Shown in pieces: positions 26,892 through 36,249 of a DNA stretch of 64,000 bases. The DNA comes from Prevotella sp. 10(H) (GTDB lineage Bacteria > Bacteroidota > Bacteroidia > Bacteroidales > Dysgonomonadaceae). How positions within the stretch are numbered: the stretch's first letter is position 1; every line of letters begins with the position of its first letter. Made by a program: the position numbers and the translations under genes. Location of the stretch: the NCBI RefSeq assembly GCF_000711235.1, contig NZ_JOMI01000001.1, forward strand, positions 682,001-746,000, read 5' to 3'. The notes beneath the pieces were generated by a model, which saw only the letters and a program-made list of their open reading frames with translations, had not been told where the DNA came from and made no database searches.

Positions 26892-27773
26892 ATGAAAAAT
26901 ATATTAATGTCAGTGGTATTGTTGGTTGCCACAGTTCTGGCATTCACTAGCTGCGACCCGCAGGATAGTACGGATTATAAGCTGGGACCAATTCCATCAG
27001 CTGATCAATTAAGTTTTACTGTTGCCAAATCAGCAGCGAATCCTAATATATTAGAAATAAAAAATACTTCAAAGATACCGGGCATTGCTATCTGGAGTTT
27101 CGGCAACGGAGCCGGTGATAAAGGAGATAATGTTGAAGGAGCCTATCCTTTTAAAGGGAATTATACTATCTCTCTCTCATTATATACATCAGGTGGGGCT
27201 GAAACAGTAACTCAGGATGTTACCATTACTGATGATGATTTTAGTTTGTTAGATACACCGATGTATAATGCTCTGACTGGCGGACTAAATAACACGAATG
27301 GCAAAACATGGGTGTTCGACACTGAAAAGGAAGGTCATTTCGGGGTATTCCCTAGCGATAATTCCTGGTCTTGGAACGCTGCGCCCAATGAAAAAGCAGA
27401 ATCCAGTTTATATACGCAAGAATTCACTTTTAGTATAAAGCCTAACGGACTTGAACTAACGTGGGTAAATAATGGATGGATATATACAAATGCTAAAGGA
27501 AAAGATGCCTTGGCCGCATTAGGATATACAAATGCTGTTGTCCCTCCGGCCGGTGATTTCGATGTGGAATTTGCGCCGAAAAACCATTATACATTCTTAA
27601 TGGTGGAATCAACCAATACTCTCACTTTAGGTGAAGGTGCGTTTATGGGGCACTATGCAGGTACTTCAACATACAAAATTGTGAAACTGACAGAAGATCA
27701 GTTAGAGTTGAATTGTGTAAGTACTATCGAATCCGGTAATAATTGGAGGTATATTTTTAAGCCTAAGCAGTAA
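26892..27773 (+). CDS. PKD-like surface lipoprotein (SusE-position glycan-binding protein)
   Basis: A 293-residue lipoprotein (lipobox AFTS-C, then DPQDS). Residues about 40-115 form a PKD/Ig-like beta-sandwich (IPGIAIWSFGNGAGDKGDNVEG, KGNYTISLSLYTSGGAETV). The C-terminal half (about 130-290) is another strand-rich domain with exposed tryptophans (WVFDTEKEGHFGVF, SWSWNAAP, WVNNGWIYT) that could bind sugar rings. It occupies the position of SusE/surface glycan-binding proteins, directly after SusD. A terminator follows at 27787. It is probably a glycan-capturing protein, with specificity unknown. Confidence 0.8.
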   Translation: MKNILMSVVLLVATVLAFTSCDPQDSTDYKLGPIPSADQLSFTVAKSAANPNILEIKNTSKIPGIAIWSFGNGAGDKGDNVEGAYPFKGNYTISLSLYTSGGAETVTQDVTITDDDFSLLDTPMYNALTGGLNNTNGKTWVFDTEKEGHFGVFPSDNSWSWNAAPNEKAESSLYTQEFTFSIKPNGLELTWVNNGWIYTNAKGKDALAALGYTNAVVPPAGDFDVEFAPKNHYTFLMVESTNTLTLGEGAFMGHYAGTSTYKIVKLTEDQLELNCVSTIESGNNWRYIFKPKQ

Positions 27774-27786
27774 ATATAAATATTTT

Positions 27787-27829
27787 ACAGGTTGCCTGAC
27801 CATGCTTTATTCAGGCAGCCTGTTCTTTT
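27787..27829 (+). terminator. Hairpin after the PKD-like lipoprotein gene
   Basis: ACAGGTTGCCTGA (27787-27799) pairs with TCAGGCAGCCTGT (27811-27823) with one mismatch, followed by TCTTTT. It separates the susCD-lipoprotein unit from the GH3 gene and probably lowers or ends transcription there. Confidence 0.75.
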
Positions 27830-27918
27830 CAAATAATACATGGATATAAACTTGTTTGGCAAAAAGTAGCGACTAAATAACCGGCTATGTCAGAGTATAT
27901 CAAAAAGATTAATACATT

Positions 27919-30306
27919 ATGAATATTAGAAAATCAGGATTCTTAGGCTTACTTGCCTTATCGAGTATTTTTTCGTCAAGTTACGCTCAACAAACTATAG
28001 AAAAAAGAGTGGAAGACCTCCTCTCCAAAATGACATTGGAAGAGAAAATCGGTCAAATGAATCAAATCAGTTTTTTCACTGTCGATGATAAAGCTATAGC
28101 TCAGTTCAGTGACGATGACATGGATACATTCCTCATCAGAATGGGCATAGCAGGCGGAACAGACCAGAAAAAGCCATCGGAAATGCCTAAATCTGAAAAG
28201 ATAGCCCTTATCAAAAAGACTGCCGGCCAAATGTTGGATAATAACTTTGTACAACCGATAAAAGATGGTAAAATAGGCTCTTTGCTGAATATTGTTGATC
28301 CGGAAATGATAAACAATCTTCAAAAAGCAGCTATGGAAGAAAGCCGTTTGGGGATACCGATGATTATAGGGCGCGACGTTATTCATGGTTTTAAGACAAT
28401 ATTCCCGATTCCATTAGGACAGGCAGCATCATTTAACCCACAATTAGTAGAAGACGGCGCGCATATTGCTGCTGTTGAAGCCCGTTCTACAGGCATTACA
28501 TGGACATTCGCCCCTATGCTGGATATCTCCCGCGATGCTCGTTGGGGGCGCATAGCGGAAAGCCTTGGAGAAGACCCTTATCTGGGAGCACAACTTGGTG
28601 CGGCTATGGTCAGGGGGTTTCAAGGCAATGGAAATCTCAATGATCCGAATGCGATAGCTGCCTGTGTGAAACATTTCATAGGGTATGGCGCAGCCGAAGG
28701 CGGCCGTGATTATAATAGCACGAATATTCCTCCTTACCAGATGAAAAATATTTATTTACCTCCTTTTCACAATGCTATAAAAGCAGGTGCAGCCACATTA
28801 ATGACTTCATTCAATGACAATGACGGCATACCTGCATCCGCTAATGAGCATATACTGAAAAATATATTGAGAGATGAATGGAAATTTGATGGCTTCGTAG
28901 TTTCAGATTGGGCTTCGATGGGAGAAATGATACCCCATGGATATGCAAAAGATGATAAGCAGGTAGCAGAACTTTCGGCAAATGCAGGTGTAGATATGGA
29001 GATGGTAAGCGGGGCATATATGAAATACTTACCGGACCTTGTGAAGGAGGAGAAAATTACGATGGAAACTATAGATAATGCCGTTCGTAATATCCTTCGT
29101 GTGAAATTCCGTATGGGCTTGTTTGAAAATCCGTATGTAGATACCCAAAAGCCATCTATACTCTATACAACTGAACATATGAAAGCGGCCAGACAAGCTG
29201 CTGTCGAATCAGCAATCCTGTTGAAGAATGATAATGTCCTACCCTTAAATGAGAATAAAAAAATTGCCATCATAGGCCCAATGGCTGATGCCCCACACGA
29301 TCAGATGGGAACGTGGGTTTTTGATGGGGATAAGAATTATACCGTAACTCCTTTGGGGGCGCTAAAAGCAGATTATAAACATATTAACTATGTATATGAG
29401 CCTGCATTGGCTTATTCGCGTGACAAAAACACTTCAAACTTTGAAAAAGCCAAGGCCGCAGCGGCTTCTGCTGATGTTGCTGTAGTATTTCTGGGTGAAG
29501 AATCTATACTCTCGGGGGAGGCTCATTCTTTATCAAATATTAATCTTATCGGTGTACAGTCCGAATTGTTGAAAGCAGTGAAAAGTTCCGGCAAACCTGT
29601 TGTCCTTGTCATTATGGCTGGAAGGCCACTGACAATAGAACGCGACCTGCCTTACGCAGATGCAGTATTATTCAACTTCCATCCGGGAACTATGGGTGGT
29701 CCTGCTATATTCGATCTTCTTTTTGGAAAAGCTAATCCGAGTGGAAAACTTCCTGTGACATTCGTTCGCGAAGTAGGACAGATACCAATGTATTATAATC
29801 ATAACAATACAGGGCGTCCGGCTCCTGAAAAAGTAATGACATTGGATGAGATTGAACTGGAAGCAGGACAAACATCGCTGGGTAATACTTCATTCTATCT
29901 CGATTCGGGCAAAGATCCATTATATCCATTTGGATACGGGTTGTCATACAGTACATTCGAGTATTCCGATTTATCACTATCATCGACATCAATGCCGATG
30001 AACGGGTCGCTGACAATAAAGGTCAATCTGAAGAATACAAGTAACACCGATGGTACCGAAGTAGCCCAACTATACATACAAGATATGTTTGGCTCGATAA
30101 TACGCCCTGTAAAAGAACTCAAAGGATTTCAACGTGTAAGACTAAGAGCTGGAGAAGCAAAGACAATTGAATTTAAAATTACAGCACACGATCTGGCTTT
30201 CTATGGTCGTGATTTGGTTAAAAAGGCTGAAGAAGGTGATTTTAATGTATGGGTCGGTGGAAATAGCAATGCTGACCTAAAGGGTACTTTCTCTGTGACA
30301 GAATAA
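27919..30306 (+). CDS. bglX: GH3 beta-glucosidase (BglX type)
   Basis: A secreted glycoside hydrolase of 795 residues with a signal peptide (LLALSSIFSSSYAQ). The GH3 N-terminal domain opens KMTLEEKIGQMNQISF and carries GRDVIHGFKTIFPIPLGQAA. The catalytic nucleophile is D330 in GFVVSDWASMGEM. The second GH3 domain (ILLKNDNVLPLNENKKIAIIGPMA) and a C-terminal fibronectin-type domain (YPFGYGLSYSTFEYS) follow. The acid/base would be a glutamate in the second domain, most likely in LGEESILSGEAHS. It would release glucose from the ends of beta-linked gluco-oligosaccharides in the periplasm. It sits between two hairpin terminators but close enough to the susC operon to be co-regulated. Confidence 0.93.
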   Translation: MNIRKSGFLGLLALSSIFSSSYAQQTIEKRVEDLLSKMTLEEKIGQMNQISFFTVDDKAIAQFSDDDMDTFLIRMGIAGGTDQKKPSEMPKSEKIALIKKTAGQMLDNNFVQPIKDGKIGSLLNIVDPEMINNLQKAAMEESRLGIPMIIGRDVIHGFKTIFPIPLGQAASFNPQLVEDGAHIAAVEARSTGITWTFAPMLDISRDARWGRIAESLGEDPYLGAQLGAAMVRGFQGNGNLNDPNAIAACVKHFIGYGAAEGGRDYNSTNIPPYQMKNIYLPPFHNAIKAGAATLMTSFNDNDGIPASANEHILKNILRDEWKFDGFVVSDWASMGEMIPHGYAKDDKQVAELSANAGVDMEMVSGAYMKYLPDLVKEEKITMETIDNAVRNILRVKFRMGLFENPYVDTQKPSILYTTEHMKAARQAAVESAILLKNDNVLPLNENKKIAIIGPMADAPHDQMGTWVFDGDKNYTVTPLGALKADYKHINYVYEPALAYSRDKNTSNFEKAKAAAASADVAVVFLGEESILSGEAHSLSNINLIGVQSELLKAVKSSGKPVVLVIMAGRPLTIERDLPYADAVLFNFHPGTMGGPAIFDLLFGKANPSGKLPVTFVREVGQIPMYYNHNNTGRPAPEKVMTLDEIELEAGQTSLGNTSFYLDSGKDPLYPFGYGLSYSTFEYSDLSLSSTSMPMNGSLTIKVNLKNTSNTDGTEVAQLYIQDMFGSIIRPVKELKGFQRVRLRAGEAKTIEFKITAHDLAFYGRDLVKKAEEGDFNVWVGGNSNADLKGTFSVTE

Positions 30307-30314
30307 AGTACACA

Positions 30315-30361
30315 AAAGGGTATAAGAATCAATTAAGGCGTGTGGTTCTTATACCCTTTCT
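30315..30361 (+). terminator. Strong terminator after GH3 (14-bp perfect stem)
   Basis: AAAGGGTATAAGAA (30315-30328) and TTCTTATACCCTTT (30346-30359) form a perfect stem with a 17-base loop, ending in a T-rich arm. It lies 9 bases after the GH3 stop and before the GH5 gene, which must then have its own promoter or rely on read-through. Confidence 0.85.
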
Positions 30362-30424
30362 TCTACTAACACCGAATAACTCACTATAATAGATGCGAAT
30401 AACAACGATAAGAGATAATAAACC

Positions 30425-31672
30425 ATGAAGAATTTTATTTATTTATTTTTGATCCTTATTACTTTGTTTGGTTGCCAGTCTAATGAAACTAAAACTCAAT
30501 ATACCGACCGCTTTTTAAGAGTTGAAGGACCGGACATTCTAAAACCTAATGGAGAAAAGTTCCTGATACAAGGGATAAATCTGGGCAACTGGCTTAACCC
30601 GGAAGGATACATGTTCCTATTTGGTGCAGAAGCCGCTTCTTATCGCCAGATCAATGAAGCTTTCTGTGAGATGGCCGGACCTGATTTCACGAAGAATTTC
30701 TGGAAAGAATTTAAAAAGAATTACATTACTGAGGATGATATAAAGTATATCAAAGAAACAGGAATGAACTCAATACGCATCCCATTTCACTATAAACTTT
30801 TCACTAATGAGGATTATATGGGATTGGATGCTTCGCATGATGGATTCGAACTTATCGATCAGGTAGTAAAATGGTGTCGTCAGCAAAATCTGTATGTGAT
30901 CCTTGATATGCATGATGCTCCCGGGGGACAAACAGGAGATAACATAGACGATAGCTACGGTTACCCATGGTTGATGGAAGATGAGGAAAGCAAAGTGTTG
31001 TTTTGCGATATATGGAGACAGGTATCTGAACATTATGCAAATGATACGATCATCCTTGGCTATGATCTTTTGAATGAGCCGATAGCGCATTATTTCATGG
31101 AAGATTATGCGCATCTGAATGATTCCTTAGAACCACTATATAAAAGATGTGTAAAAACAATACGTGCCGTTGACAAGAATCATATAGTATTGCTCGGCGG
31201 AGCTCAATGGAACGGTAATTTCAGTATGTTTAAAGATTCGAAGTTCGACGATAAACTGATGTATACTTGTCACCGCTACTGGTGCGATACATTGCAGACT
31301 GACATACAAGATTTTGTACAATTCAGGGATAGTGTAAACCTGCCTATATATATGGGAGAGACAGGAGAAAACACTCATCAATGGATTGCCGGATGGACGC
31401 GACTGATGGAACGTAATAACATTGGATGGCACTACTGGCCATATAAGAAAATGGTACCGGAAAGTTGTATGATGACTATTCCGACTCCTGAAAACTGGGA
31501 TATTATAGTGAAGTATACAAAACAAGACAGAGCTACTTTTGCCAAGATACGCGAAGTACGTCCGGACCAGCAAACAGTAAAGAAAGCGATGACTACATTG
31601 CTTGAAAATATGAAATTTAAGAATTGTGTAAAAAATGAAGGGTATACACTTGCGCTGGGTATGAAGCCTTGA
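30425..31672 (+). CDS. GH5-family glycosidase lipoprotein
   Basis: A 415-residue lipoprotein (lipobox TLFG-C, then QSNET) with a GH5 TIM barrel. The start GINLGNWLNPEGYMF is the classic beta-glucanase entry, and GMNSIRIPFHYKLF contains the conserved arginine. The general acid is E218 in DLLNEPIAH and the nucleophile is E312 in YMGETGENTHQW. WHYWPYKKM supplies the conserved tryptophan region. Enzymes of this shape act on beta-1,3-, beta-1,6- or mixed glucans and cellulose-like chains; the exact bond cannot be told here. With GH3 it supports a beta-glucan function for the locus. It converges with the TauE-like gene, separated by an inverted repeat. Confidence 0.88.
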   Translation: MKNFIYLFLILITLFGCQSNETKTQYTDRFLRVEGPDILKPNGEKFLIQGINLGNWLNPEGYMFLFGAEAASYRQINEAFCEMAGPDFTKNFWKEFKKNYITEDDIKYIKETGMNSIRIPFHYKLFTNEDYMGLDASHDGFELIDQVVKWCRQQNLYVILDMHDAPGGQTGDNIDDSYGYPWLMEDEESKVLFCDIWRQVSEHYANDTIILGYDLLNEPIAHYFMEDYAHLNDSLEPLYKRCVKTIRAVDKNHIVLLGGAQWNGNFSMFKDSKFDDKLMYTCHRYWCDTLQTDIQDFVQFRDSVNLPIYMGETGENTHQWIAGWTRLMERNNIGWHYWPYKKMVPESCMMTIPTPENWDIIVKYTKQDRATFAKIREVRPDQQTVKKAMTTLLENMKFKNCVKNEGYTLALGMKP

Positions 31673-31699
31673 TTAATATAACTCTTATTTTTTATACAT

Positions 31700-31747
31700 G
31701 TCGTAATGAAAGGTTTATCAATATGAAAGTAAGTCATTCATTACGAC
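31700..31747. terminator. Inverted repeat between convergent GH5 and TauE-like genes
   Basis: GTCGTAATGA (31700-31709) and TCATTACGAC (31738-31747) are perfect 10-base inverted arms with a 28-base loop, placed between two convergent genes. It probably terminates both transcripts. The loop is longer than usual, so confidence is moderate. Confidence 0.5.
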
Positions 31748-31755
31748 TGTTATTA

Positions 31756-32508
31756 CTATAGAAATAAAGAATTAAGTATCATAACTACACCAATAAGAAT
31801 TAATCCGCAATATACGTATTTATAAAATGCATTGCCTTTTATCTTTTTATTTAAATATCTGCCTATAAAAACAGCAAATATTATAACCGGTATACTATAC
31901 AAAAAGTATAGAAGTATTTGTGCGTTAATAAGCCCTTCGCTTACATATCCTATCATACTAAATAGTCCGGCCGGTAAAAAATAGGCCTGCAGGGTCGCCC
32001 TAAAATGTTGCGCATCCCACTGGCGAAGATTACCATATACAACCAGAGGTGGGCCATTTGCCCCATACGCGCCACCTAATACACCTGAAAGAAATCCGCA
32101 TACAAACAACCAGATTTTACTGTCTTTTTCCAATTTGATAGTATTCTTTCCGACTAAAGAATATATAGCGTAAAGAATGATTATAAGTCCAAGTATAATC
32201 TTTACTATAGCTTCATTACCATAAGAAAGGATAAAAAGTCCTACCGGTATACCTAAGAAAGCATATAAAATGAGCCACTTCGCACTATGGAAGTGAATCT
32301 TGGAATGATCATGAATAACTACAACCAATGCTACTAATATAGACATCATAACAGCCAGTGATACTGCCATACCTATAGGTAGGAATAAACTCAATAATGG
32401 AACGGCAATAAGAGCCTCTCCAAAACCAAAAGTGGAACGGAACAGCGTAGCTGAAAAAGCTATGATGATGATTAATGATATTATAAATATTGCAGACATG
32501 ATATGCAA
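31756..32508 (-). CDS. TauE/SafE-family membrane permease
   Basis: A 250-residue integral membrane protein with about eight hydrophobic helices. The TauE/SafE marks are present: a first half with FSATLFRSTFGFGEALIAVPLLSLFLP and a second half with VCGFLSGVLGGAYGANGPPLVVYGNLRQWDAQHFRATL, the glycine- and proline-containing repeat of the family. Members export sulfite, sulfoacetate or other organic anions, but the substrate here is unknown. It is the last gene of the long minus-strand block and is separated from CE15 by about 100 bases. It need not take part in arabinan use. Confidence 0.85.
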   Translation of the reverse strand: MHIMSAIFIISLIIIIAFSATLFRSTFGFGEALIAVPLLSLFLPIGMAVSLAVMMSILVALVVVIHDHSKIHFHSAKWLILYAFLGIPVGLFILSYGNEAIVKIILGLIIILYAIYSLVGKNTIKLEKDSKIWLFVCGFLSGVLGGAYGANGPPLVVYGNLRQWDAQHFRATLQAYFLPAGLFSMIGYVSEGLINAQILLYFLYSIPVIIFAVFIGRYLNKKIKGNAFYKYVYCGLILIGVVMILNSLFL

Positions 32509-32611
32509 AAATACAAAATTCTGCGGTGAATGATAGTGTATTTATGTTATCGAGTCTTCATAAATTTACCAGTGTAACAAACTTAGCGTATTTCCGCTTC
32601 TTTTTATATCT

Positions 32612-33877
32612 CTATTTGAAATGTTTATTGGCAAATTTCACAAATTGCTGCCAGTCATACAGATTGATATCATGATACCCCGCGCGCACATGGTAACCAA
32701 TATATCCAGTATGAACAGGCTGGTTGACTGCCGGCATGTCTCTGACTGGCAATCCAGTGAGTCCAAATAGTTCATATACCGGAGTAGCATGAACTCCTGA
32801 TAGGAATTCACCTTTCGGGTCAGCCCAACGGTCTTCCACAGCGCTGGCTATATATACTAGGCGCGGTGCCATAAGAGCTATTAATTGATGCTGATCGACA
32901 GGCAGTTCGTTCTCTTTATCGTTGTACTGTTTAAAATTCTCACAAAACCAATGCGGGAAAGTCGTGTTGATTGTTCGGCTCGTCTCACCGTACTTTCTTC
33001 TCGAAAGGGCAGCACCACCACAACCCGAATCATTAGATATTACCATAGCAAAACGCTGATCTATGGCACCGGCCCATAATGCGGCCTTTCCATGGCGGGA
33101 GTGTCCGAATACGGCAACTTTAGTAGCATCGATGTCTTCATCCGTTTCGAAGTAATCCATAGCGCAACTTAGTCCCCAAGCCCATGTAGCCAGTGTCCCC
33201 CATTCATTTGGTTCTGGTCTTGTCTGTCCGCTCTTATAAAAAAGAGGATGAACTCCATTCTGAAAACCGTCATCGTAGTCGGGATCGATATCTCCACTAT
33301 AAACTGTCGCCAGTCCATAGCCGTTTGCAATGAGCATTTCCACAGGCCAGCGGGAAGATGCATCACCCAGTTTGAATGCATGCGGACGGATTTCGCTTTC
33401 CCCTTTACGGGGTTCCATTCGTATTACCGATTCAGTTATATCCGGATCTTCACAAATGCTATGATTACCTTTAAAGTTCAACCCGAAGAAAAGAGGAACC
33501 GCGCCCGCGCGTTTGTTAGGTATATACATCAAAATAGTCATGTAGTGCTCGTTACTATCGGTAAAATAAAGCGCTATTTCCTTGCGTGTCGCCATATTAC
33601 CCAGTGCATATTTATTTTCCGATAATATCTCACAACGTATGTCCATCGGCCTTTCAGGAGCTTTTCCGTAAATGTGAGTTTCAAACAGATGTAAAATCTC
33701 GGGACGGCGATTTTCTACCCACTGAGTTTTGGAGTCAACGCTCTCTCCATTTTCCATTTTCAAAGGATCAGGCAATACATACTGCGGAACTTTTGACTCT
33801 TCATAATTAGGTTCCTGCCCATTTGCGAAGAAGAAAGAAAATAAAAGAATATATATTATTAATAAAGTTTTTTTCAT
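32612..33877 (-). CDS. CE15-like glucuronoyl esterase (secreted alpha/beta hydrolase)
   Basis: A secreted esterase of 421 residues with a signal peptide (LLIIYILLFSFFFANGQ). The serine nucleophile lies in GHSRHGKAALW, matching the CE15 motif GCSRxGKxA with His in place of Cys. The acidic and histidine parts of the triad are probably in SAVEDRWADPKGEF and RAGYHDINLYDW. CE15 enzymes cleave the ester between 4-O-methyl-glucuronic acid on xylan and lignin alcohols. In an arabinose-polysaccharide locus it would open glucuronate-linked side chains. Its -7 box is likely at 34027-34034 (TATATTTG on the minus strand), a separate transcription unit from the GH43 block. Confidence 0.82.
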   Translation of the reverse strand: MKKTLLIIYILLFSFFFANGQEPNYEESKVPQYVLPDPLKMENGESVDSKTQWVENRRPEILHLFETHIYGKAPERPMDIRCEILSENKYALGNMATRKEIALYFTDSNEHYMTILMYIPNKRAGAVPLFFGLNFKGNHSICEDPDITESVIRMEPRKGESEIRPHAFKLGDASSRWPVEMLIANGYGLATVYSGDIDPDYDDGFQNGVHPLFYKSGQTRPEPNEWGTLATWAWGLSCAMDYFETDEDIDATKVAVFGHSRHGKAALWAGAIDQRFAMVISNDSGCGGAALSRRKYGETSRTINTTFPHWFCENFKQYNDKENELPVDQHQLIALMAPRLVYIASAVEDRWADPKGEFLSGVHATPVYELFGLTGLPVRDMPAVNQPVHTGYIGYHVRAGYHDINLYDWQQFVKFANKHFK

Positions 33878-34312
33878 AGTAAATTCTCTTTAGACTTTTT
33901 TCTTAATCTTATAAATGTTTTCGAGTAATAGGAATCATTTACGCCAACGAAACGTCTACATTTGCAGCAATTTCTCCTTTATAATGCTCATTTCAGTTTT
34001 AGATTCCGTTTGATAAATCAGCTTTGCAAATATACCAATATTATCATTATTAAAACCTATCACTTTTTCTGTATAAGATATTTTAATATTCAAATGTAAA
34101 CTACAACTAGGAGACTAAATCTAAGGCCAAATCTTAATAATGTCCGACAAATTTGCTTGGAAATGAAAAATAATTACCTTTAAGCAATACATAGAATATA
34201 CCGTAAATCAAGGGAAACAGAAAATCTTGACCCTTATGAAATGAAATTCTCTATAAAGGCGGATATACTGGATATATTATTGGATAATAAATGTATAGGC
34301 GCGAACTGTTTT
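33878..34312. other. Non-coding region between CE15 and the double GH43 gene
   Basis: About 435 bases without a credible gene. A minus-strand -7 box (CAAATATA on the plus strand, 34027-34034) can serve the CE15 gene. A plus-strand TACATTTG at 33957-33964 points away from it, with no reading frame downstream except a 25-codon frame at 34241-34318 that has no recognisable features. No strong terminator hairpin is seen after the GH43 gene. Confidence 0.5.
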
Positions 34313-36241
34313 TTATAACATAGGTTTTACCTGTCGGATACTACCATCTTCGTTAAATTCCATTTTATCTATACATATTTCTCTGTGATATCCACCCGCT
34401 CCATCAGGCATATCCACTCCATTAGGTTTATGGATGCGGTGGTAAACAATATACCATTCCTCGGTACCGGGAATTTGTAATACTGAATTATGTCCTGCTC
34501 CATAAATACCTTGAGAGTCATCTTTCATAATAACAATATTATCCGATGAAATAGTAAGTGGACCTAAGGGTGATTTTGCGGTAGCATAACGCACTTTATA
34601 ATTGGGACTACGTGTATCGTCTTCTGACCAAAGGAAATAGTAAACTCCTTTCCGATAGAAAACATAAACAGCCTCGCGGAAAGTATTATCAGGGGTCATT
34701 ACTTTTATTGTATTCTTTTTAATAGACACCATGTCTTTATTAAGTTCGGCTCCCGCCATATAGCCATTGCCCCAATAAAGGTAAGTTTTACCTGTTTTGG
34801 GATCGTTAAATACATCGGGATCTATCTGCTGCCCTCCTGTAATGCCATTGGGATAGAAATCTATCAATGGTTTACCCGAATCTCTAAAAGGTCCTGTCGG
34901 GTCATCTGCTACTGCCACACCTATTTTCTTAGGCTCTCCCTCTTTCCCTCCACTGAAATAATAGTAATATTTAAACTTGTCCTTTCCAACCTTTTTTTCG
35001 ATGATACATGGTGCCCAAGCATTACCGTCAGCCCATGATACATCTTTTTTCAAGTCTAATATTACACCTTCGTCTTTCCAGTCTTTCAGATTATCAGATG
35101 AGAAGGTTTTGAAATAATATCCTCCCCAACCGTGAAATCCGTCGCTTGTAGGATACAGATAATATCTGTTGTTCTTCTCGGAATAAAGGATTTCAGGATC
35201 GGCATAAAAGCCTGCAATTACAGGATTCTTATCTGTTGGCATTTCAAAACCGTCCGGAACACCCCATTTATCAGTCAGGGCTTTGATTTCCCAACGGGTA
35301 ACAGGTATTACAGAACCATGACGCGGATGGAAGTTCATACTGATTCTTTTATCTATAACTTTAAAAACATCGAGGTCTTTACTTTCGCAGAATTGGTATG
35401 AACCTTTTCCATATACATCGTACATCAATATGTAATTATCACTATTGATAAGTTTAAATACACTCGATCCTTCCACTGCATCACGTGTTTGTTGTTTGTA
35501 ACCGGGTTGCTCTATCCATTTACCAGATGTAAGGTTATCGGTTATAGCCAGTTTGATTCCGTTTCCGTGCCCTTCTGTCTTATAAAACATATAATATAGA
35601 CCATTTTTGTTGATAATATCTCCGTCTATACAAGACTTTCCGTTTTTTGGAAAAAAGAGTTGTCTGGGTTCACTTTCCAAATCGGTAAAATCCTCATTGG
35701 CATAGGCATAATAAATAATATCCGGTCCATTTCCGTGCTGCATAGACCAATAAATCATATATTTTCCGGCATCGGGATCATAAATAGTCTGCGGAGCCCA
35801 AACCCGTTTCAGATTTTCCTGACCTTTGTATTTCTGCTGTATATTAATAATAGAAGATGTCCAGTTTACCAGATCGTAGGATTTGAGTAAAATCATCGCC
35901 CGGTTTGAATCCCAGCCTTTGGATGATGTCATGTCGGTAACCACCATATAAAAGGTTTTACCGTCTTCACTACGAAGGATATGAGGATCACGCACCCCTC
36001 CGGTCGAACTAATTTGCTTGGAGTCTATTACCGGCTGGTTGTTGTTCAAAGATTTATAATTGTATCCGTCGCGGCTAATGGCATAACATATAGCTTCGTC
36101 CTTTACATCATTGCCTTTGAAGTAGGTAAACAGATAGCCAACATAATCTTTTTCTGCAGGACCTGATTTATATCCTTGGGCATACGTATAAAGCCCAATA
36201 CACATCAGAAATGATAGTAATACAAGTACTCTGTTCTTCAT
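34313..36241 (-). CDS. Two-domain GH43-family glycosidase
   Basis: A secreted enzyme of 642 residues with signal peptide (VLLSFLMCIGLYTYAQ) and two five-bladed propeller domains. The first (about 30-335) resembles the neighbouring 352-residue protein: YLFTYFKGND, GVRDPHIL and the possible acid Glu in AVEGSSVF. The second (about 340-640) is a classic GH43: the base Asp in GFYADPEIL, the pKa-setting Asp probably in WADGNAWAP, and the acid Glu in FREAVYVFY. GH43 enzymes remove arabinofuranose or xylose units. Having both domains in one chain would allow two different linkages to be attacked. It is 8 bases from the next gene and clearly in an operon with 36250-43495. Confidence 0.88.
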   Translation of the reverse strand: MKNRVLVLLSFLMCIGLYTYAQGYKSGPAEKDYVGYLFTYFKGNDVKDEAICYAISRDGYNYKSLNNNQPVIDSKQISSTGGVRDPHILRSEDGKTFYMVVTDMTSSKGWDSNRAMILLKSYDLVNWTSSIINIQQKYKGQENLKRVWAPQTIYDPDAGKYMIYWSMQHGNGPDIIYYAYANEDFTDLESEPRQLFFPKNGKSCIDGDIINKNGLYYMFYKTEGHGNGIKLAITDNLTSGKWIEQPGYKQQTRDAVEGSSVFKLINSDNYILMYDVYGKGSYQFCESKDLDVFKVIDKRISMNFHPRHGSVIPVTRWEIKALTDKWGVPDGFEMPTDKNPVIAGFYADPEILYSEKNNRYYLYPTSDGFHGWGGYYFKTFSSDNLKDWKDEGVILDLKKDVSWADGNAWAPCIIEKKVGKDKFKYYYYFSGGKEGEPKKIGVAVADDPTGPFRDSGKPLIDFYPNGITGGQQIDPDVFNDPKTGKTYLYWGNGYMAGAELNKDMVSIKKNTIKVMTPDNTFREAVYVFYRKGVYYFLWSEDDTRSPNYKVRYATAKSPLGPLTISSDNIVIMKDDSQGIYGAGHNSVLQIPGTEEWYIVYHRIHKPNGVDMPDGAGGYHREICIDKMEFNEDGSIRQVKPML

Positions 36242-36249
36242 CTTATATT

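Noticed and set aside
34241-34318. Small plus-strand frame of 25 codons (MKFSIKADILDILLDNKC...)
   Set aside because: It has no recognisable ribosome-binding site or family, overlaps the end of the GH43 gene on the other strand, and is no longer than chance frames in AT-rich sequence.
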